Origin: Bacteroidales bacterium 6E
GTDB lineage: Bacteria > Bacteroidota > Bacteroidia > Bacteroidales > Prolixibacteraceae
Direction of reading: 5' to 3'
Length of the DNA: 63,635 bases
Assembly (NCBI GenBank): GCA_001270045.2
Contig: DF970676.1
Coordinates: 1-63,635 of the forward strand
Shown: piece by piece, positions 54,183-63,602 of the stretch
Layout of the letters: each line of letters starts with the position of its first letter
Position numbering within the stretch: the first letter of the stretch is position 1
Program-made: the position numbers and the translations under genes
Notes under the pieces: generated by a model
Database searches by the model: none
What the model was told of the DNA's origin: nothing
Seen by the model: only the letters and a program-made list of their open reading frames with translations

Positions 54183-56927
54183 ATGAACATGAATTCCCAC
54201 CTGGGAGCCCAGGAACTCTCGACCATCGACGATCTGTACCGATCGTACCTTTCAGATCCGGAGTCAGTTGATGAAAGCTGGAGGCATTTTTTCTCCGGTT
54301 TTGATCTTGCACTGAAACACTTCCCCCAGAAAAGGGGAATGGTCGACATGAACAGTGTACAGAAAGAGTTCGCCATCATGAACCTGATCCATGGCTATCG
54401 TCAGCGTGGCCACCTGTTCACCAAAACCAATCCGGTCCGCCAAAGGCGGAAGTATTCGCCAACGCTCGACATCGAGAATTTTGGCCTCGAAAAAGGGGAC
54501 CTTGAAACGGTATTCCAGGCAGGCATTGAAATTGGCATCGGACCGGCAAAGCTCAATGACATTATCGCCCACCTCGAAGCCACCTATTGTGGATCTGTCG
54601 CGGTCGAATACGTATACATCAGGCATCCCGAAGTGGTTTCCTGGCTGAAACAAAAGATGGAGAGTACCCGCAACCAGCAGGAATATTCGGCGTCGAAACG
54701 GCTCCATTTCTTCTATCACCTGAAACTGGCCGTGGGTTTCGAGAATTTTATCCACAAGAAATTTGTGGGAGCCAAGCGGTTTTCCCTTGAAGGTGCCGAG
54801 GCCCTGATTCCGGCTCTTGATGCCGTGATCGAGAAGGGTGCCGACCTGGGCATCGAGGAGTTCATCATTGGCATGGCCCACCGTGGACGACTGAATGTGC
54901 TGGCCAACATCATGGAGAAACCCTATGAGAGGATCTTCAAGGAGTTTTATGGTACCGAATATGAATCAGGGATCTCGCTGGGTGATGTCAAATATCATCT
55001 GGGGTACGAGAGTGAGGTGAAGACCGACGATGGCAACATGGTCAAGCTGAAATTGCTGCCCAATCCTTCCCACCTCGAGACTGTCGATGGGGTAGTGGAA
55101 GGCATGGCACGTTCCAGGATTGATTCCGCCTACGGAGGGGACTTCAGCAAGCTGGCGCCGATCCTGATCCATGGGGATGCTGCCATCGCAGCCCAGGGCA
55201 TCGTGTATGAAACCATACAGATGGCGCAACTTCCCGGCTACAAAACAGGGGGGACCATCCACATGGTCATCAATAACCAGGTCGGGTTTACCACCAACTA
55301 TGTCGAAGGGCGCTCAAGTACCTATTGCACCGACATTGCCAAGGTAACCCGTTCACCCGTATTCCATGTCAACGGCGACGATGTCGAGGCAGTGATCTAT
55401 ACGGTAAAACTGGCCATGGAATTCAGGCAACGCTATCAGTACGACGTGTTCATCGATATCCTTTGCTACCGTAAATACGGTCACAACGAAGGCGACGAGC
55501 CACGATTCACGCAGCCCACCCTTTACAAGATCATCGCCAATCATCCCAACCCGCGCGACATTTACAGCCGCAAGCTGGTCGAGATGGGAGTCATGACCCA
55601 GGAAGAGGTGCGGCAGCAGGTCATTGATTTTGACCATCATCTGGAGGAAAAATATAAGGAGTCGGAGAAAATTGGCAAGCTGGACATCCGCAACTTCCTG
55701 ACCGGGGAGTTTGCAGGCTTTGATGTCCCGGGGGCCGATTTCCTCAATCTGAAGGTCAAGACAGGCGTACCGCGCAAAAGACTGGAGGACATTGCCGAAC
55801 GAATCAATACCTTGCCTTCCGACAGGGCGTTCTTCAGCAAAGTGAACAGGATAGTTTCGGACCGCAAGACCATGATAGCCGAAAACAACCTCGACTGGGC
55901 CATGGCCGAGCTTCTGGCCTATGCCACGCTTGTCGATGAAGGACATCCGGTCAGGTTGAGCGGACAAGACAGTGAGCGGGGAACATTTGCTCATCGTCAT
56001 GCATCCTTTACCGTTGAAGATAGTGATGACAAATATGTTCCGCTGAAACACGTATCGCCCGACCAGGCACCCTTTAATGTCCACAACTCATTGCTGGCCG
56101 AGTATTCGGTCCTTGGGTTTGAATATGGGTATGCCCTTGCCCAGCCCAATTGCCTGACCCTCTGGGAAGCGCAGTTTGGCGACTTTGCAAACGTGGCCCA
56201 GGTGGTCATCGACCAGTACATATCATCGGCCTTTGAAAAGTGGGGACTGATGAACGGCCTCACGCTTCTTTTGCCACACGGGTACGAAGGGCAGGGACCC
56301 GAACACTCCAGTGCCCGCATAGAGCGGTTTTTAAGCCTTACCGCAGGCAATAACATGCAGGTTGTGGTTCCCACCACCCCGGCAAACATGTTCCACTTAC
56401 TGCGTCGCCAGGTGAAAATGAACCAGCGCCTGCCTTTGGTGGTCTTTACCCCCAAGAGCCTGCTGCGTCATCCGCAGGTGGTATCCACTTTGGAAGAGTT
56501 CTCGCATGGCACCTTCCAGGAGGTGATTGACGATCATTACGCCGATCCGTCGAAAGTAAGGAAGCTGATCTTCACCAGCGGACGCCTCTATTACGATCTG
56601 TTAAAGCACCGGAACGAAGAGGAATTCAAGTGCATTGCCATCGTCAGGGTCGAACAGCTATACCCGCTGCCTGAACAGAAGATGCAGGAGATGATCGACA
56701 AGTATAAAAATGCCGAAATCCGTATCTGGGCACAAGACGAACCCGAAAACCAGGGGGCCTGGCCTTTCATCCACCGGAAACTGGGACATATGGGATTGCG
56801 GCCGGTTACCCGTCCCGAGAGTGCAAGTCCGGCCGGCGGACTCATTGAGCAGCACAAAAGGAGGCTGGCCAAGATCATCCATTCCATTTTTGGTGTCGAC
56901 AAACTTTGTTTGGAAAAAATCAATTAA
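54183..56927 (+). CDS. sucA: 2-oxoglutarate dehydrogenase E1 component
   Basis: SucA is the TPP-dependent E1 of the 2-oxoglutarate dehydrogenase complex of the TCA cycle. The 914 residues match the family: the N-terminal LSTIDDLYRSYLSDPESVDESW, GMAHRGRLNVLANI, YHLGYESE and LPNPSHLETVDGVVEG, the Mg-TPP motif IHGDAAIAAQG to VINNQVGFTT, and YRKYGHNEGDEP, with LLPHGYEGQGPEHSSAR in the pyrimidine domain. It is followed three bases later by sucB. The E3 gene is not in the window, as is usual when E3 is shared. Confidence 0.97.
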   Translation: MNMNSHLGAQELSTIDDLYRSYLSDPESVDESWRHFFSGFDLALKHFPQKRGMVDMNSVQKEFAIMNLIHGYRQRGHLFTKTNPVRQRRKYSPTLDIENFGLEKGDLETVFQAGIEIGIGPAKLNDIIAHLEATYCGSVAVEYVYIRHPEVVSWLKQKMESTRNQQEYSASKRLHFFYHLKLAVGFENFIHKKFVGAKRFSLEGAEALIPALDAVIEKGADLGIEEFIIGMAHRGRLNVLANIMEKPYERIFKEFYGTEYESGISLGDVKYHLGYESEVKTDDGNMVKLKLLPNPSHLETVDGVVEGMARSRIDSAYGGDFSKLAPILIHGDAAIAAQGIVYETIQMAQLPGYKTGGTIHMVINNQVGFTTNYVEGRSSTYCTDIAKVTRSPVFHVNGDDVEAVIYTVKLAMEFRQRYQYDVFIDILCYRKYGHNEGDEPRFTQPTLYKIIANHPNPRDIYSRKLVEMGVMTQEEVRQQVIDFDHHLEEKYKESEKIGKLDIRNFLTGEFAGFDVPGADFLNLKVKTGVPRKRLEDIAERINTLPSDRAFFSKVNRIVSDRKTMIAENNLDWAMAELLAYATLVDEGHPVRLSGQDSERGTFAHRHASFTVEDSDDKYVPLKHVSPDQAPFNVHNSLLAEYSVLGFEYGYALAQPNCLTLWEAQFGDFANVAQVVIDQYISSAFEKWGLMNGLTLLLPHGYEGQGPEHSSARIERFLSLTAGNNMQVVVPTTPANMFHLLRRQVKMNQRLPLVVFTPKSLLRHPQVVSTLEEFSHGTFQEVIDDHYADPSKVRKLIFTSGRLYYDLLKHRNEEEFKCIAIVRVEQLYPLPEQKMQEMIDKYKNAEIRIWAQDEPENQGAWPFIHRKLGHMGLRPVTRPESASPAGGLIEQHKRRLAKIIHSIFGVDKLCLEKIN

Positions 56928-56930
56928 CCT

Positions 56931-58196
56931 ATGATAACAGAAATAAAAGTACCCAGTCCGGGCGAATCCATCACCGAGGTGGAAATTGGCCGCTGGCTGG
57001 CTGAAGACGGTGCCCTGGTCAGACAGGGACAGGAAATTGCGGAAATCGAAAGTGACAAGGCAACCCTGACCCTGGTGGCTGATGCTTCGGGAAAGCTGAA
57101 GATATTGGTTGCCGAAGGCGAAAGGGTGGCGGTAGGTTCCATTGCCTGTACCGTCGATACATCCGTGGAGGTACCGGCCGGTGAGCCTGCATCCCCGGAA
57201 AAACCGGCGCAGGCCGCGACAGCCAAACAAGCGGTGCCCGAAAAATCAGTTGAGGTTAAGGCTCCCTCCAGCGAGGTGAAGGAACCTGCAGGCGAGCAGG
57301 CAGGGAACCTGAAAATATCGGCCGTGGCCCGTGAGGTCATGAAGGAACATCAGCTATCGGTCGATGAACTGCTTCAGGGCCTGAAACGTATTGGCAAAAA
57401 GGAAGTGGAGGCTGTCCTCGGATTGCGCGGTGCCGCTCCTGAATTGTCGCCCGCCAAGGCAGCATCGCGTGAAGTGAACCGCGAGAAGATGACCCCCCTC
57501 CGCCGGAAACTGGCCGAGCGGCTGGTCAGCGTGAAGAACGAAACGGCCATGCTCACCACCTTTAACGAGGTCGACATGAGCCAGGTGATGGAACTCAGGA
57601 AGCAGTACCAGCAATCGTTCACCGAAGCCCATGGACTGAAGCTTGGATTTATGGCCTTTTTCACCAAAGCCGCCGCCATTGCCATGCAATACCATCCATC
57701 GGTCAACTCCCAGCTTGATGGCGAGGAGATCATCCATCCCGAATTCGTCGACATCGGCATTGCGGTGCAAACCCCGAAGGGGCTGATGGTTCCCGTGGTG
57801 CGGAATGCCGAGAGCAAGAGCGTTGCGGCCATCGAATCAGAAATCAAGGAGCTGGCCGACAAGGCCCGGTCAAAAAAGATATCGGTCGAGGAGCTGAGCG
57901 GCGGCACCTTCACCATCACCAATGGGGGAGTGTTCGGCTCGTTGTTGTCGACCCCGATCATCAATCCGCCCCAATCAGCCATCCTGGGCATGCACAACAT
58001 CGTTGAGCGACCCGTGGCAGTCAATGGCAAGGTCGAAATCCGTCCCATGATGTATGTGGCCCTGTCGTACGATCACAGGGTGATTGATGGCAAGGATTCA
58101 GTCGGTTTCCTGGTGAAGGTCAAGGAAATGATTGAGAACCCACGTCGGATGCTCACCGGTGGCAAGGACCCCATGGAGTTGCTGCTGGGATTATAG
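56931..58196 (+). CDS. sucB: 2-oxoglutarate dehydrogenase E2 (dihydrolipoyl succinyltransferase)
   Basis: The 421-residue E2 has a lipoyl domain with the lipoylated K43 in EIESDKATL, a Pro/Ala/Glu-rich linker to about residue 120, a peripheral-subunit-binding domain ([18 protein letters not shown]), and the catalytic domain with H382 and D386 in SYDHRVIDG. The E-S-D-K lipoyl site and SPGESITE start are of the 2-oxoglutarate type rather than pyruvate type. Three bases separate it from sucA. Downstream lies the 34-bp repeat terminator array. Confidence 0.95.
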   Translation: MITEIKVPSPGESITEVEIGRWLAEDGALVRQGQEIAEIESDKATLTLVADASGKLKILVAEGERVAVGSIACTVDTSVEVPAGEPASPEKPAQAATAKQAVPEKSVEVKAPSSEVKEPAGEQAGNLKISAVAREVMKEHQLSVDELLQGLKRIGKKEVEAVLGLRGAAPELSPAKAASREVNREKMTPLRRKLAERLVSVKNETAMLTTFNEVDMSQVMELRKQYQQSFTEAHGLKLGFMAFFTKAAAIAMQYHPSVNSQLDGEEIIHPEFVDIGIAVQTPKGLMVPVVRNAESKSVAAIESEIKELADKARSKKISVEELSGGTFTITNGGVFGSLLSTPIINPPQSAILGMHNIVERPVAVNGKVEIRPMMYVALSYDHRVIDGKDSVGFLVKVKEMIENPRRMLTGGKDPMELLLGL

Positions 58197-58214
58197 AATT
58201 ATTCTTCGTTGAAC

Positions 58215-58338
58215 AGGATGACATCTTTTCCGTAGAGGAATGCAACGAAAAGATGTCATCCTATCGTAGATGTCCTCAACGAAAAGATGTCATCCTATCG
58301 AAGAGGTCCTCAACGAAAAGATGTCATCCTTTTTTTTT
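58215..58338 (+). terminator. terminator array after sucB built from one inverted and three direct arms
   Basis: The arm AGGATGACATCTTTTC (58215-58230) is perfectly complementary to GAAAAGATGTCATCCT, which occurs at 58247-58262, 58281-58296 and 58315-58330. Only the last copy is followed by a T run (nine T), so only that pairing makes a full terminator. Confidence 0.7.
58243..58331 (+). repeat. 34-bp tandem direct repeat, three copies
   Basis: CAACGAAAAGATGTCATCCT recurs at 58243, 58277 and 58311, exactly 34 bases apart. Copies 1 and 2 agree over the first 24 bases and differ in two of the last ten; copy 3 changes into a T run after 20 bases. An inverted copy lies at 58215-58239. Confidence 0.9.
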
Positions 58339-58413
58339 GCCCACGGATTACACGAATTGATAGTGTTTCAAAAAGTGTGTCTGTCGACGATCGTGTTAGT
58401 TTTTCATCAAACC

Positions 58414-58842
58414 CTATCTGGAAAAATTTAAGATATGTCCATCAACACAAGCATCGCTAATGACAAGTGTATCATTCGGGATACCTGTTTTTATAAGGGT
58501 CCCAAATCCTCTTTTATCAATTATAATAAATAAATTATCGTCATAATTGCATCCATTATCTCCAAATTCATAATTATATGATCCCTCCTTAATTAAATTG
58601 AAATTAACCCCTTTATCAATTTTAATATCTATTTTTTGATTTGTGGTATCGAATGTCCAGGAAATTTGTCCTGGTTTAAAAGTTTGTATATTAACTTGAA
58701 ATTCTGCAGAGGGGATATATTCAGTCAAATACCAGGTTCCATCAAGACCTGACCTATTATTTGAATCTTTCTGGCATGAATAATTTTTTAGTCCGATTAT
58801 CATCAGTAAAATTAAAAATGGAATTAATTTAATCCTTTTCAT
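58414..58842 (-). CDS. hypothetical lipoprotein, lipocalin-like
   Basis: The 142-residue protein has a hydrophobic leader and a Cys at residue 23 (NYSC), which suggests a lipoprotein. The mature part begins with LDGTWYLTEYIPS, the G-x-W opening common to lipocalin-like proteins, then beta-rich sequence with a DNGCNYDDN turn and a further Cys near the end. Function unknown. Base composition is much more AT-rich than sucAB next to it; codons end mostly in A or T. No promoter box was found. Confidence 0.65.
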   Translation of the reverse strand: MKRIKLIPFLILLMIIGLKNYSCQKDSNNRSGLDGTWYLTEYIPSAEFQVNIQTFKPGQISWTFDTTNQKIDIKIDKGVNFNLIKEGSYNYEFGDNGCNYDDNLFIIIDKRGFGTLIKTGIPNDTLVISDACVDGHILNFSR

Positions 58843-58890
58843 ATTGTAAACATTTTATAGTTTATAAATAAGATGCATCAACTCCTGTCT

Positions 58891-58923
58891 TAAAAAAAAT
58901 GCGGCCCCACTTATTCGTGGGGC
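58891..58923 (-). terminator. terminator after the large metalloprotease gene
   Basis: GCCCCAC (58904-58910) pairs with GTGGGGC (58917-58923). On the minus strand it is followed by GCA and eight T. A T run on the other side means it may act in both directions. Confidence 0.8.
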
Positions 58924-58955
58924 AGCAATTTTTTTGAATAAATTTAAGTTGTACC

Positions 58956-61900
58956 CTACATTTTTACCAGCTTAACTGTTTTCCTTGAATTTCCTTGTAT
59001 AACTTCAAGTAGGTATAACCCGGGATTCCAGTTTCTACCCAATTGCAGATTGGAACTGTCATTTATTATTCTTTGTTCAAACACTCTTCCATCGATACTC
59101 ATGACTTTAATTGAAACTGGTGTGGTTTCATCGGTGCTGCTTATTTGCAGATTAAACTCATTCATACTTGGATTTGGATAAGCATTTATATTAAAATCCA
59201 GAATTATTTCAGATTTCGGATCTTGAACAAGAGCGCTTTTATTTTCATTGCTTAACACCTTTATAACACTCTGTGCACTTGCAGGAGTGTTAGGTGATGC
59301 AGCATCACTGGCACCAGGCTGATTGTCGTAATACACCAGACTGGTATTTTTATCATAAATTTTCATCCGAATGTAATCTGTGGCATCGCCGTTGTCGATA
59401 ACTGTAAGTATATAATTAATTCCACTTTGCATGCCTGTAATTTTTCCAGTTCCCATCATTTGTGCCCTGTTGTCGCTGATTGCCAAATAATCGAAGTTCA
59501 AGGCTGTGAATTCGAATTCACCCACTTTTATTTCAAACCTGGTTTCACCCTTAGGTAGTGTGGCTTTTTTAAAATAATGTACTTCGAACCCAAAACTGGC
59601 TTTACCTGTGGCAGATGGGTCTGAATGTAAAGCACCTGCAGGTGAAGCAAACCAGCCACCACCTAACACATTACCAGCTGCAGGGTCATAAATGACAACG
59701 GTAGCTTCCTGATCTCCGGCAGTCGAAGCATAAGACATGTTTCCAAACTGGTCAGTGATTTCCATTCGAAGTTTATAAACACCCGGATCTTTGAATCGAT
59801 AACTGCCTGTGGCTATTCCGTTCTTACGACCTGCAGGTTCAGCGGTTATTGCACCATTAACAGATGTTTGATCATCTATTATCCATTTTACTTTGTGACT
59901 TCTGCCAGCCATATCCTGGAATGTACCTTTGAATTCGACGGTACTTCCTGCTTTGAAGGCTTCCCCTGCAAGAGGCGCAGTGATATTATGCGCTACATAA
60001 ACTTCGGTTTGTGTTGAGGATGAATTTCCACAATCATCCACCGATGTAATGGTTATCGTGTAAATTCTACCGTCACCATTTCCGGCCCTTTCAGCCCTTA
60101 GCAATACCGTCTGATTGTCTATTACTTCAAAGTCTACGGGTTCGGTGTCACCATCGCCGGTCCCATTGACAGGTTCATTGCTTACGATTTCCAAAGTAGT
60201 GGTTATGTGTTCAGCATCGGAGCAATTATCAGTAACGGTATAATTTATTTTCACTTCCTTCATTTTGTGATTGGGAGGCCATAAATTATTTGGAGATGCC
60301 GATACATCTGAAAATTCCGGAGGAGTAATATCTTTTGCCGTGATAGTCTGAATATCGGTTGTTTCATTTCCACAATCGTCAGTCACCTTCCAGGTGCGGG
60401 TAATAATTTCTTCGCCCATGCAACTTCCGGCGACAACCACATCAGAGTAAGTAACATCCGGATTGGGATCGCAATTGTCATCTATATTGGAAGGCGAACC
60501 TGTAATGGATGGATCTGCGTCATAATCACAATTTTCATCTTTTGCAATTATTGTGTTGTCAGGTACACTAAATGTTGGGGGTATTTCGTCTTTTATGGTT
60601 ATTGTTTGATTCTGGGTAGTGCTGTTGCCACAATCGTCAGTTACTTTCCATGTTCTTGTAATTATGGTTTCACCCACACACGAACCAGCATTCACGGCAT
60701 CAGTATAAGAAACTGTTGGAGTGTTATCGCAATTATCATCTACATTTGCAGGCTCACCTGTAATGGATGGATTAGCATCATAATCACAATTTTCATCTTT
60801 ATAAATAGTAACAGGACCGGGTATTGTAAATGTTGGATTTTGATTATCACCAAACGTGAAATTGCCATCTCCCTCATCAAAAAAGATATTGCCAATAGCT
60901 TCAATTTTTATTCTTGCCTGGTTTGAATAGGTGCATGGGAAATTATAAGGATGGCTCCCATCATTTGGGGTGCTTGCCACTATTTCACCATAATTGGCAC
61001 CACCATCCGTAGAAAGCAAAATTTTTACATTGGCAGCTAATGCATCAGACCCATTTACGTTCCATGTAATGTTATACTCCCCGGGGCAAAAATCTTCGCC
61101 ACCATTAGGCGCTGTTACCTGGAAAGGCCCTGCATCTCCATCGATCGTAACGACCATGTCGTCAGAGTTGTTTTGCATGCCGCCTGTATGATTATCTCTT
61201 ACCGTAAATCTGAATTTTAAGGTTCTCGATACCGACGGCAATTTTTCCCAATCATTATTTACGCCATCTTCGGGCATAACCCTGTTCGGTGATGTTACCG
61301 GAGGCCTCGACCTGAATTCAGGTCCGTAGGTGTGTGTTGGATCGGGTAAATGTGGCCAGGGGCCGTCAGTAAGTTTATCCATTTGTTCCCATGTATAAGT
61401 AAGTGCATCACCTTCGCTATCGCTGGCAGTTCCTTTCAATACAAATGGAGTGCTTTTAGGAATTGTAAAATCAGGACCAGCGTTTGCCGCAGGTGCTGAA
61501 TTGTTGGCATCTACCGTAGTGCCAACACCGGCTCCAGCTAAATAATCTGTTGCTTGTTGAATACTTATTGCATGAAAATATTTGCTTCGCAGTTCGATGG
61601 TTTGTGACGCAGGAGCAATTCCATTTCCCCCATAGCTCATAAATGTGCTGCCGCTGCCGGGCTCCACCTGGGCATTGTCGTTATCATCCTGATGTCCAAA
61701 AGTGTGATTGGCTCCACATTGATGCCCAAATTCATGGGTAAACATCATCCCGGCATACCCATCAAACGAATCCCAACTCGCACGGGAAGTAAATCCGGAT
61801 CCTTTGGAAGAATTATTACCGACAGTACCTATGCCTCCGGCATTTCCAAAATTAGATCCAACACTTAACCTCATTAAATGGCCGATATCATAATTGGCAG

Positions 61901-62480
61901 AAGTTATTTGCGCATCAATAGCTGCCTGGGTTGTTGAATTATAATCCCCATCGTCATTTGCACCTTCCCATGGATCAGTATCATGGTCAAGATAAATAAC
62001 TTTATCATTATCTTCGATCATTTCCAGTCGAATACCAAAATCTCTTTCAAGAAAACTATTGGCATCCGTTAAGCGGAGGGTCTGAAAAGCGATTACCGCA
62101 GCTTTTCGGGTGGCAGCCGGGTCATCATCTTCGGGATCATTATCATAGGCCTGGCTAAACTCACCACTTGCAGCCAGAGCTAACCTGTAAATCCGAATTT
62201 GTCCATCATTTGCATTTAAATGAGCGGCCTCTGTCATTTTAGCGCTTTTCAACAGCGCTTTTGCAGTTTCTTTGGTAGTGCATTTAAATTCTTCATGCAA
62301 TCCTTCGGGGTCAGTAAATACAATATGGAGCCCATTTTTTGCATCGAGCCCCCTGATATAAACCGTTTCTTTTTCTACGGAATAAATCAGTGCGTTCAGG
62401 CCAAATTGTGTTACGGAAAAACGTACCGTTGTATACGGATCATCCACAGAAACTCCTGAGTAACTTTGACCTATTTTCAT
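58956..62480 (-). CDS. secreted reprolysin-like metalloprotease, main part, with HYR-like repeats and T9SS tail
   Basis: The 1174-codon frame encodes, in order: a propeptide/protease region with the zinc motif HEFGHQCGANH at 249-259 (E250 catalytic), Ig/PKD-like domains, two near-identical HYR-like repeats of 86 residues at 561-646 and 647-732 (KDENCDYDA and TRTWKVTDDCGN in each), more beta-sandwich domains, and a type IX sorting domain over the last 75 or so residues (AYPNPSMNEFNLQIS to KTVKLVKM). It has no signal peptide of its own: the export signal lies in the frame just upstream (62477-62791), and the two are joined at a run of seven A. Intact, the protein would be about 1278 residues, exported through T9SS to the cell surface or medium. 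Confidence 0.85.
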   Translation of the reverse strand: MKIGQSYSGVSVDDPYTTVRFSVTQFGLNALIYSVEKETVYIRGLDAKNGLHIVFTDPEGLHEEFKCTTKETAKALLKSAKMTEAAHLNANDGQIRIYRLALAASGEFSQAYDNDPEDDDPAATRKAAVIAFQTLRLTDANSFLERDFGIRLEMIEDNDKVIYLDHDTDPWEGANDDGDYNSTTQAAIDAQITSANYDIGHLMRLSVGSNFGNAGGIGTVGNNSSKGSGFTSRASWDSFDGYAGMMFTHEFGHQCGANHTFGHQDDNDNAQVEPGSGSTFMSYGGNGIAPASQTIELRSKYFHAISIQQATDYLAGAGVGTTVDANNSAPAANAGPDFTIPKSTPFVLKGTASDSEGDALTYTWEQMDKLTDGPWPHLPDPTHTYGPEFRSRPPVTSPNRVMPEDGVNNDWEKLPSVSRTLKFRFTVRDNHTGGMQNNSDDMVVTIDGDAGPFQVTAPNGGEDFCPGEYNITWNVNGSDALAANVKILLSTDGGANYGEIVASTPNDGSHPYNFPCTYSNQARIKIEAIGNIFFDEGDGNFTFGDNQNPTFTIPGPVTIYKDENCDYDANPSITGEPANVDDNCDNTPTVSYTDAVNAGSCVGETIITRTWKVTDDCGNSTTQNQTITIKDEIPPTFSVPDNTIIAKDENCDYDADPSITGSPSNIDDNCDPNPDVTYSDVVVAGSCMGEEIITRTWKVTDDCGNETTDIQTITAKDITPPEFSDVSASPNNLWPPNHKMKEVKINYTVTDNCSDAEHITTTLEIVSNEPVNGTGDGDTEPVDFEVIDNQTVLLRAERAGNGDGRIYTITITSVDDCGNSSSTQTEVYVAHNITAPLAGEAFKAGSTVEFKGTFQDMAGRSHKVKWIIDDQTSVNGAITAEPAGRKNGIATGSYRFKDPGVYKLRMEITDQFGNMSYASTAGDQEATVVIYDPAAGNVLGGGWFASPAGALHSDPSATGKASFGFEVHYFKKATLPKGETRFEIKVGEFEFTALNFDYLAISDNRAQMMGTGKITGMQSGINYILTVIDNGDATDYIRMKIYDKNTSLVYYDNQPGASDAASPNTPASAQSVIKVLSNENKSALVQDPKSEIILDFNINAYPNPSMNEFNLQISSTDETTPVSIKVMSIDGRVFEQRIINDSSNLQLGRNWNPGLYLLEVIQGNSRKTVKLVKM

Positions 62481-62791
62481 TTTTTTAATAACCCCGGAGC
62501 TACTACCGGAGCAGTCACAACCCTAAACTGATAAAGCTTGCCATCCAGTCCGGGAAGTTCAATAATCAGGCGATCTGACCTGGCGTTTTTTTCAGAAGGG
62601 GCATTGGCCAGTTTTGATTCAATGGCTTTTTGATTTAGGTTGAACAACTTGAAATTGTCAGGCTTTTTTCTCTGTGCCCATGCACTTTGAGAAACATTTG
62701 ATTGTGCGGCAGGTGTCCAATCTGGTTGGGCATTTATGCAATACGATGTTGCAACAATAAATAAGGTAAGTAAAAGCTTTTTCATGTTCAT
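62477..62791 (-). pseudogene. N-terminal piece of the same metalloprotease, with signal peptide, separated by a -1 frameshift
   Basis: The 104-codon frame has a signal peptide (MNMKKLLLTLFIVATSYCINAQ) and a propeptide start (LIIELPGLDGKLYQFRV, VVAPGLLKK) of the kind that precedes the main frame in such proteases. It stops at TGA (62477-62479) directly after seven A (62480-62486 on the minus strand). Slipping one base back reads on as LLKKMKIGQSYSGVSVDDP, which restores the expected join. Either the gene is broken by an indel, or the A7 site allows programmed -1 frameshifting, or there is a base-call error. A TACCTTTA -7-like box lies upstream near 62803. Confidence 0.75.
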
Positions 62792-63110
62792 TAATTTTAA
62801 AGGTAAAAGATATCAGATTCAGTATGAACGTTTTATATTTCATACAATTTAGTCTTTTATTATTACAAATGCAACTAATGTTTCTGAAAAGTTATTTCAA
62901 CTTCAAGTTGAAGAATTGTCACCCCTTAAAATCAGTATCAAAAAAAAAATTTGGTATAACAGGCGAAGTTGGTGCCCAACCGCCAGGATGCCTTTCCATC
63001 CAACCCAACCTCCAGTCCAAACATATACCTATGTCCATATGGGATAAATACCACCCCAAATACTGGCGTAGCATAATGGTTGAATTCGGTTCTCAACACC
63101 GGGACTACCT
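62792..63110 (+). other. non-coding or degraded stretch at the right side
   Basis: This stretch holds only a short plus-strand frame (62824-63141) of unlikely composition and a run of nine A near 62939. I see no RNA gene or mobile-element ends. Confidence 0.4.
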
Positions 63111-63115
63111 AAATT

Positions 63116-63511
63116 CTATGGACTACGGATGGTCCGGGTAGTGAGTGTGTTCCTGGGCTTTGAATTGAAGGCCTTGGGTATCGTTTGATAAACCGCAATT
63201 TCCTGTTTATGCATCACTCCCTGAACCAGGGCCAATTGCCTGACCATATCGCACGGATGATGCATGACATCATGGAACCTTGGGATATATGATGTTGGGT
63301 TGAAATAAACCGCAACAGGGAACATTGAGGTAATTTGACCGGTTGTTACATGAATGTGGCTATTGACCCGCGCCAGCGAACCGGGAACACCAACCATGCC
63401 CTCAATCAGTAAATTGAAGGAATTTTGAATACAAATCCCTGCAATGAAGATTGAGGGTAATTCAATCGCTGAGCTTGAGAGTTCAAGAATAAGTTGAATC
63501 AATTGTGCCAT
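63116..63511 (-). CDS. uncertain hypothetical protein
   Basis: The minus-strand frame encodes about 131 residues from the ATG at 63511 (MAQLIQLILELSSSAIEL). A GGAGG sequence lies eight bases before this ATG, the only strong Shine-Dalgarno seen among the doubtful frames. No family was recognised: the protein has a moderately hydrophobic N-terminal third and no repeats or catalytic motifs. It may be a real small gene, a remnant of one, or chance. Confidence 0.3.
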   Translation of the reverse strand: MAQLIQLILELSSSAIELPSIFIAGICIQNSFNLLIEGMVGVPGSLARVNSHIHVTTGQITSMFPVAVYFNPTSYIPRFHDVMHHPCDMVRQLALVQGVMHKQEIAVYQTIPKAFNSKPRNTLTTRTIRSP

Positions 63512-63602
63512 CGTGGCGTCCTCCAATAAAATATTCAGACATTCAGAATTTTTTTGATCTTTATAAAACCTTATTTTTTAAAAATAGTCGGCCTGTCCAT
63601 CT

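Noticed and set aside
58243-58331. 34-bp periodic repeats as a CRISPR array
   Set aside because: The changing part is only about ten bases and nearly the same in each copy, there are three copies, one is inverted nearby, and no cas gene is present.
62824-63141. 105-residue plus-strand frame
   Set aside because: It starts in AT-rich leader DNA, has no recognisable domain and overlaps the better minus-strand candidate.
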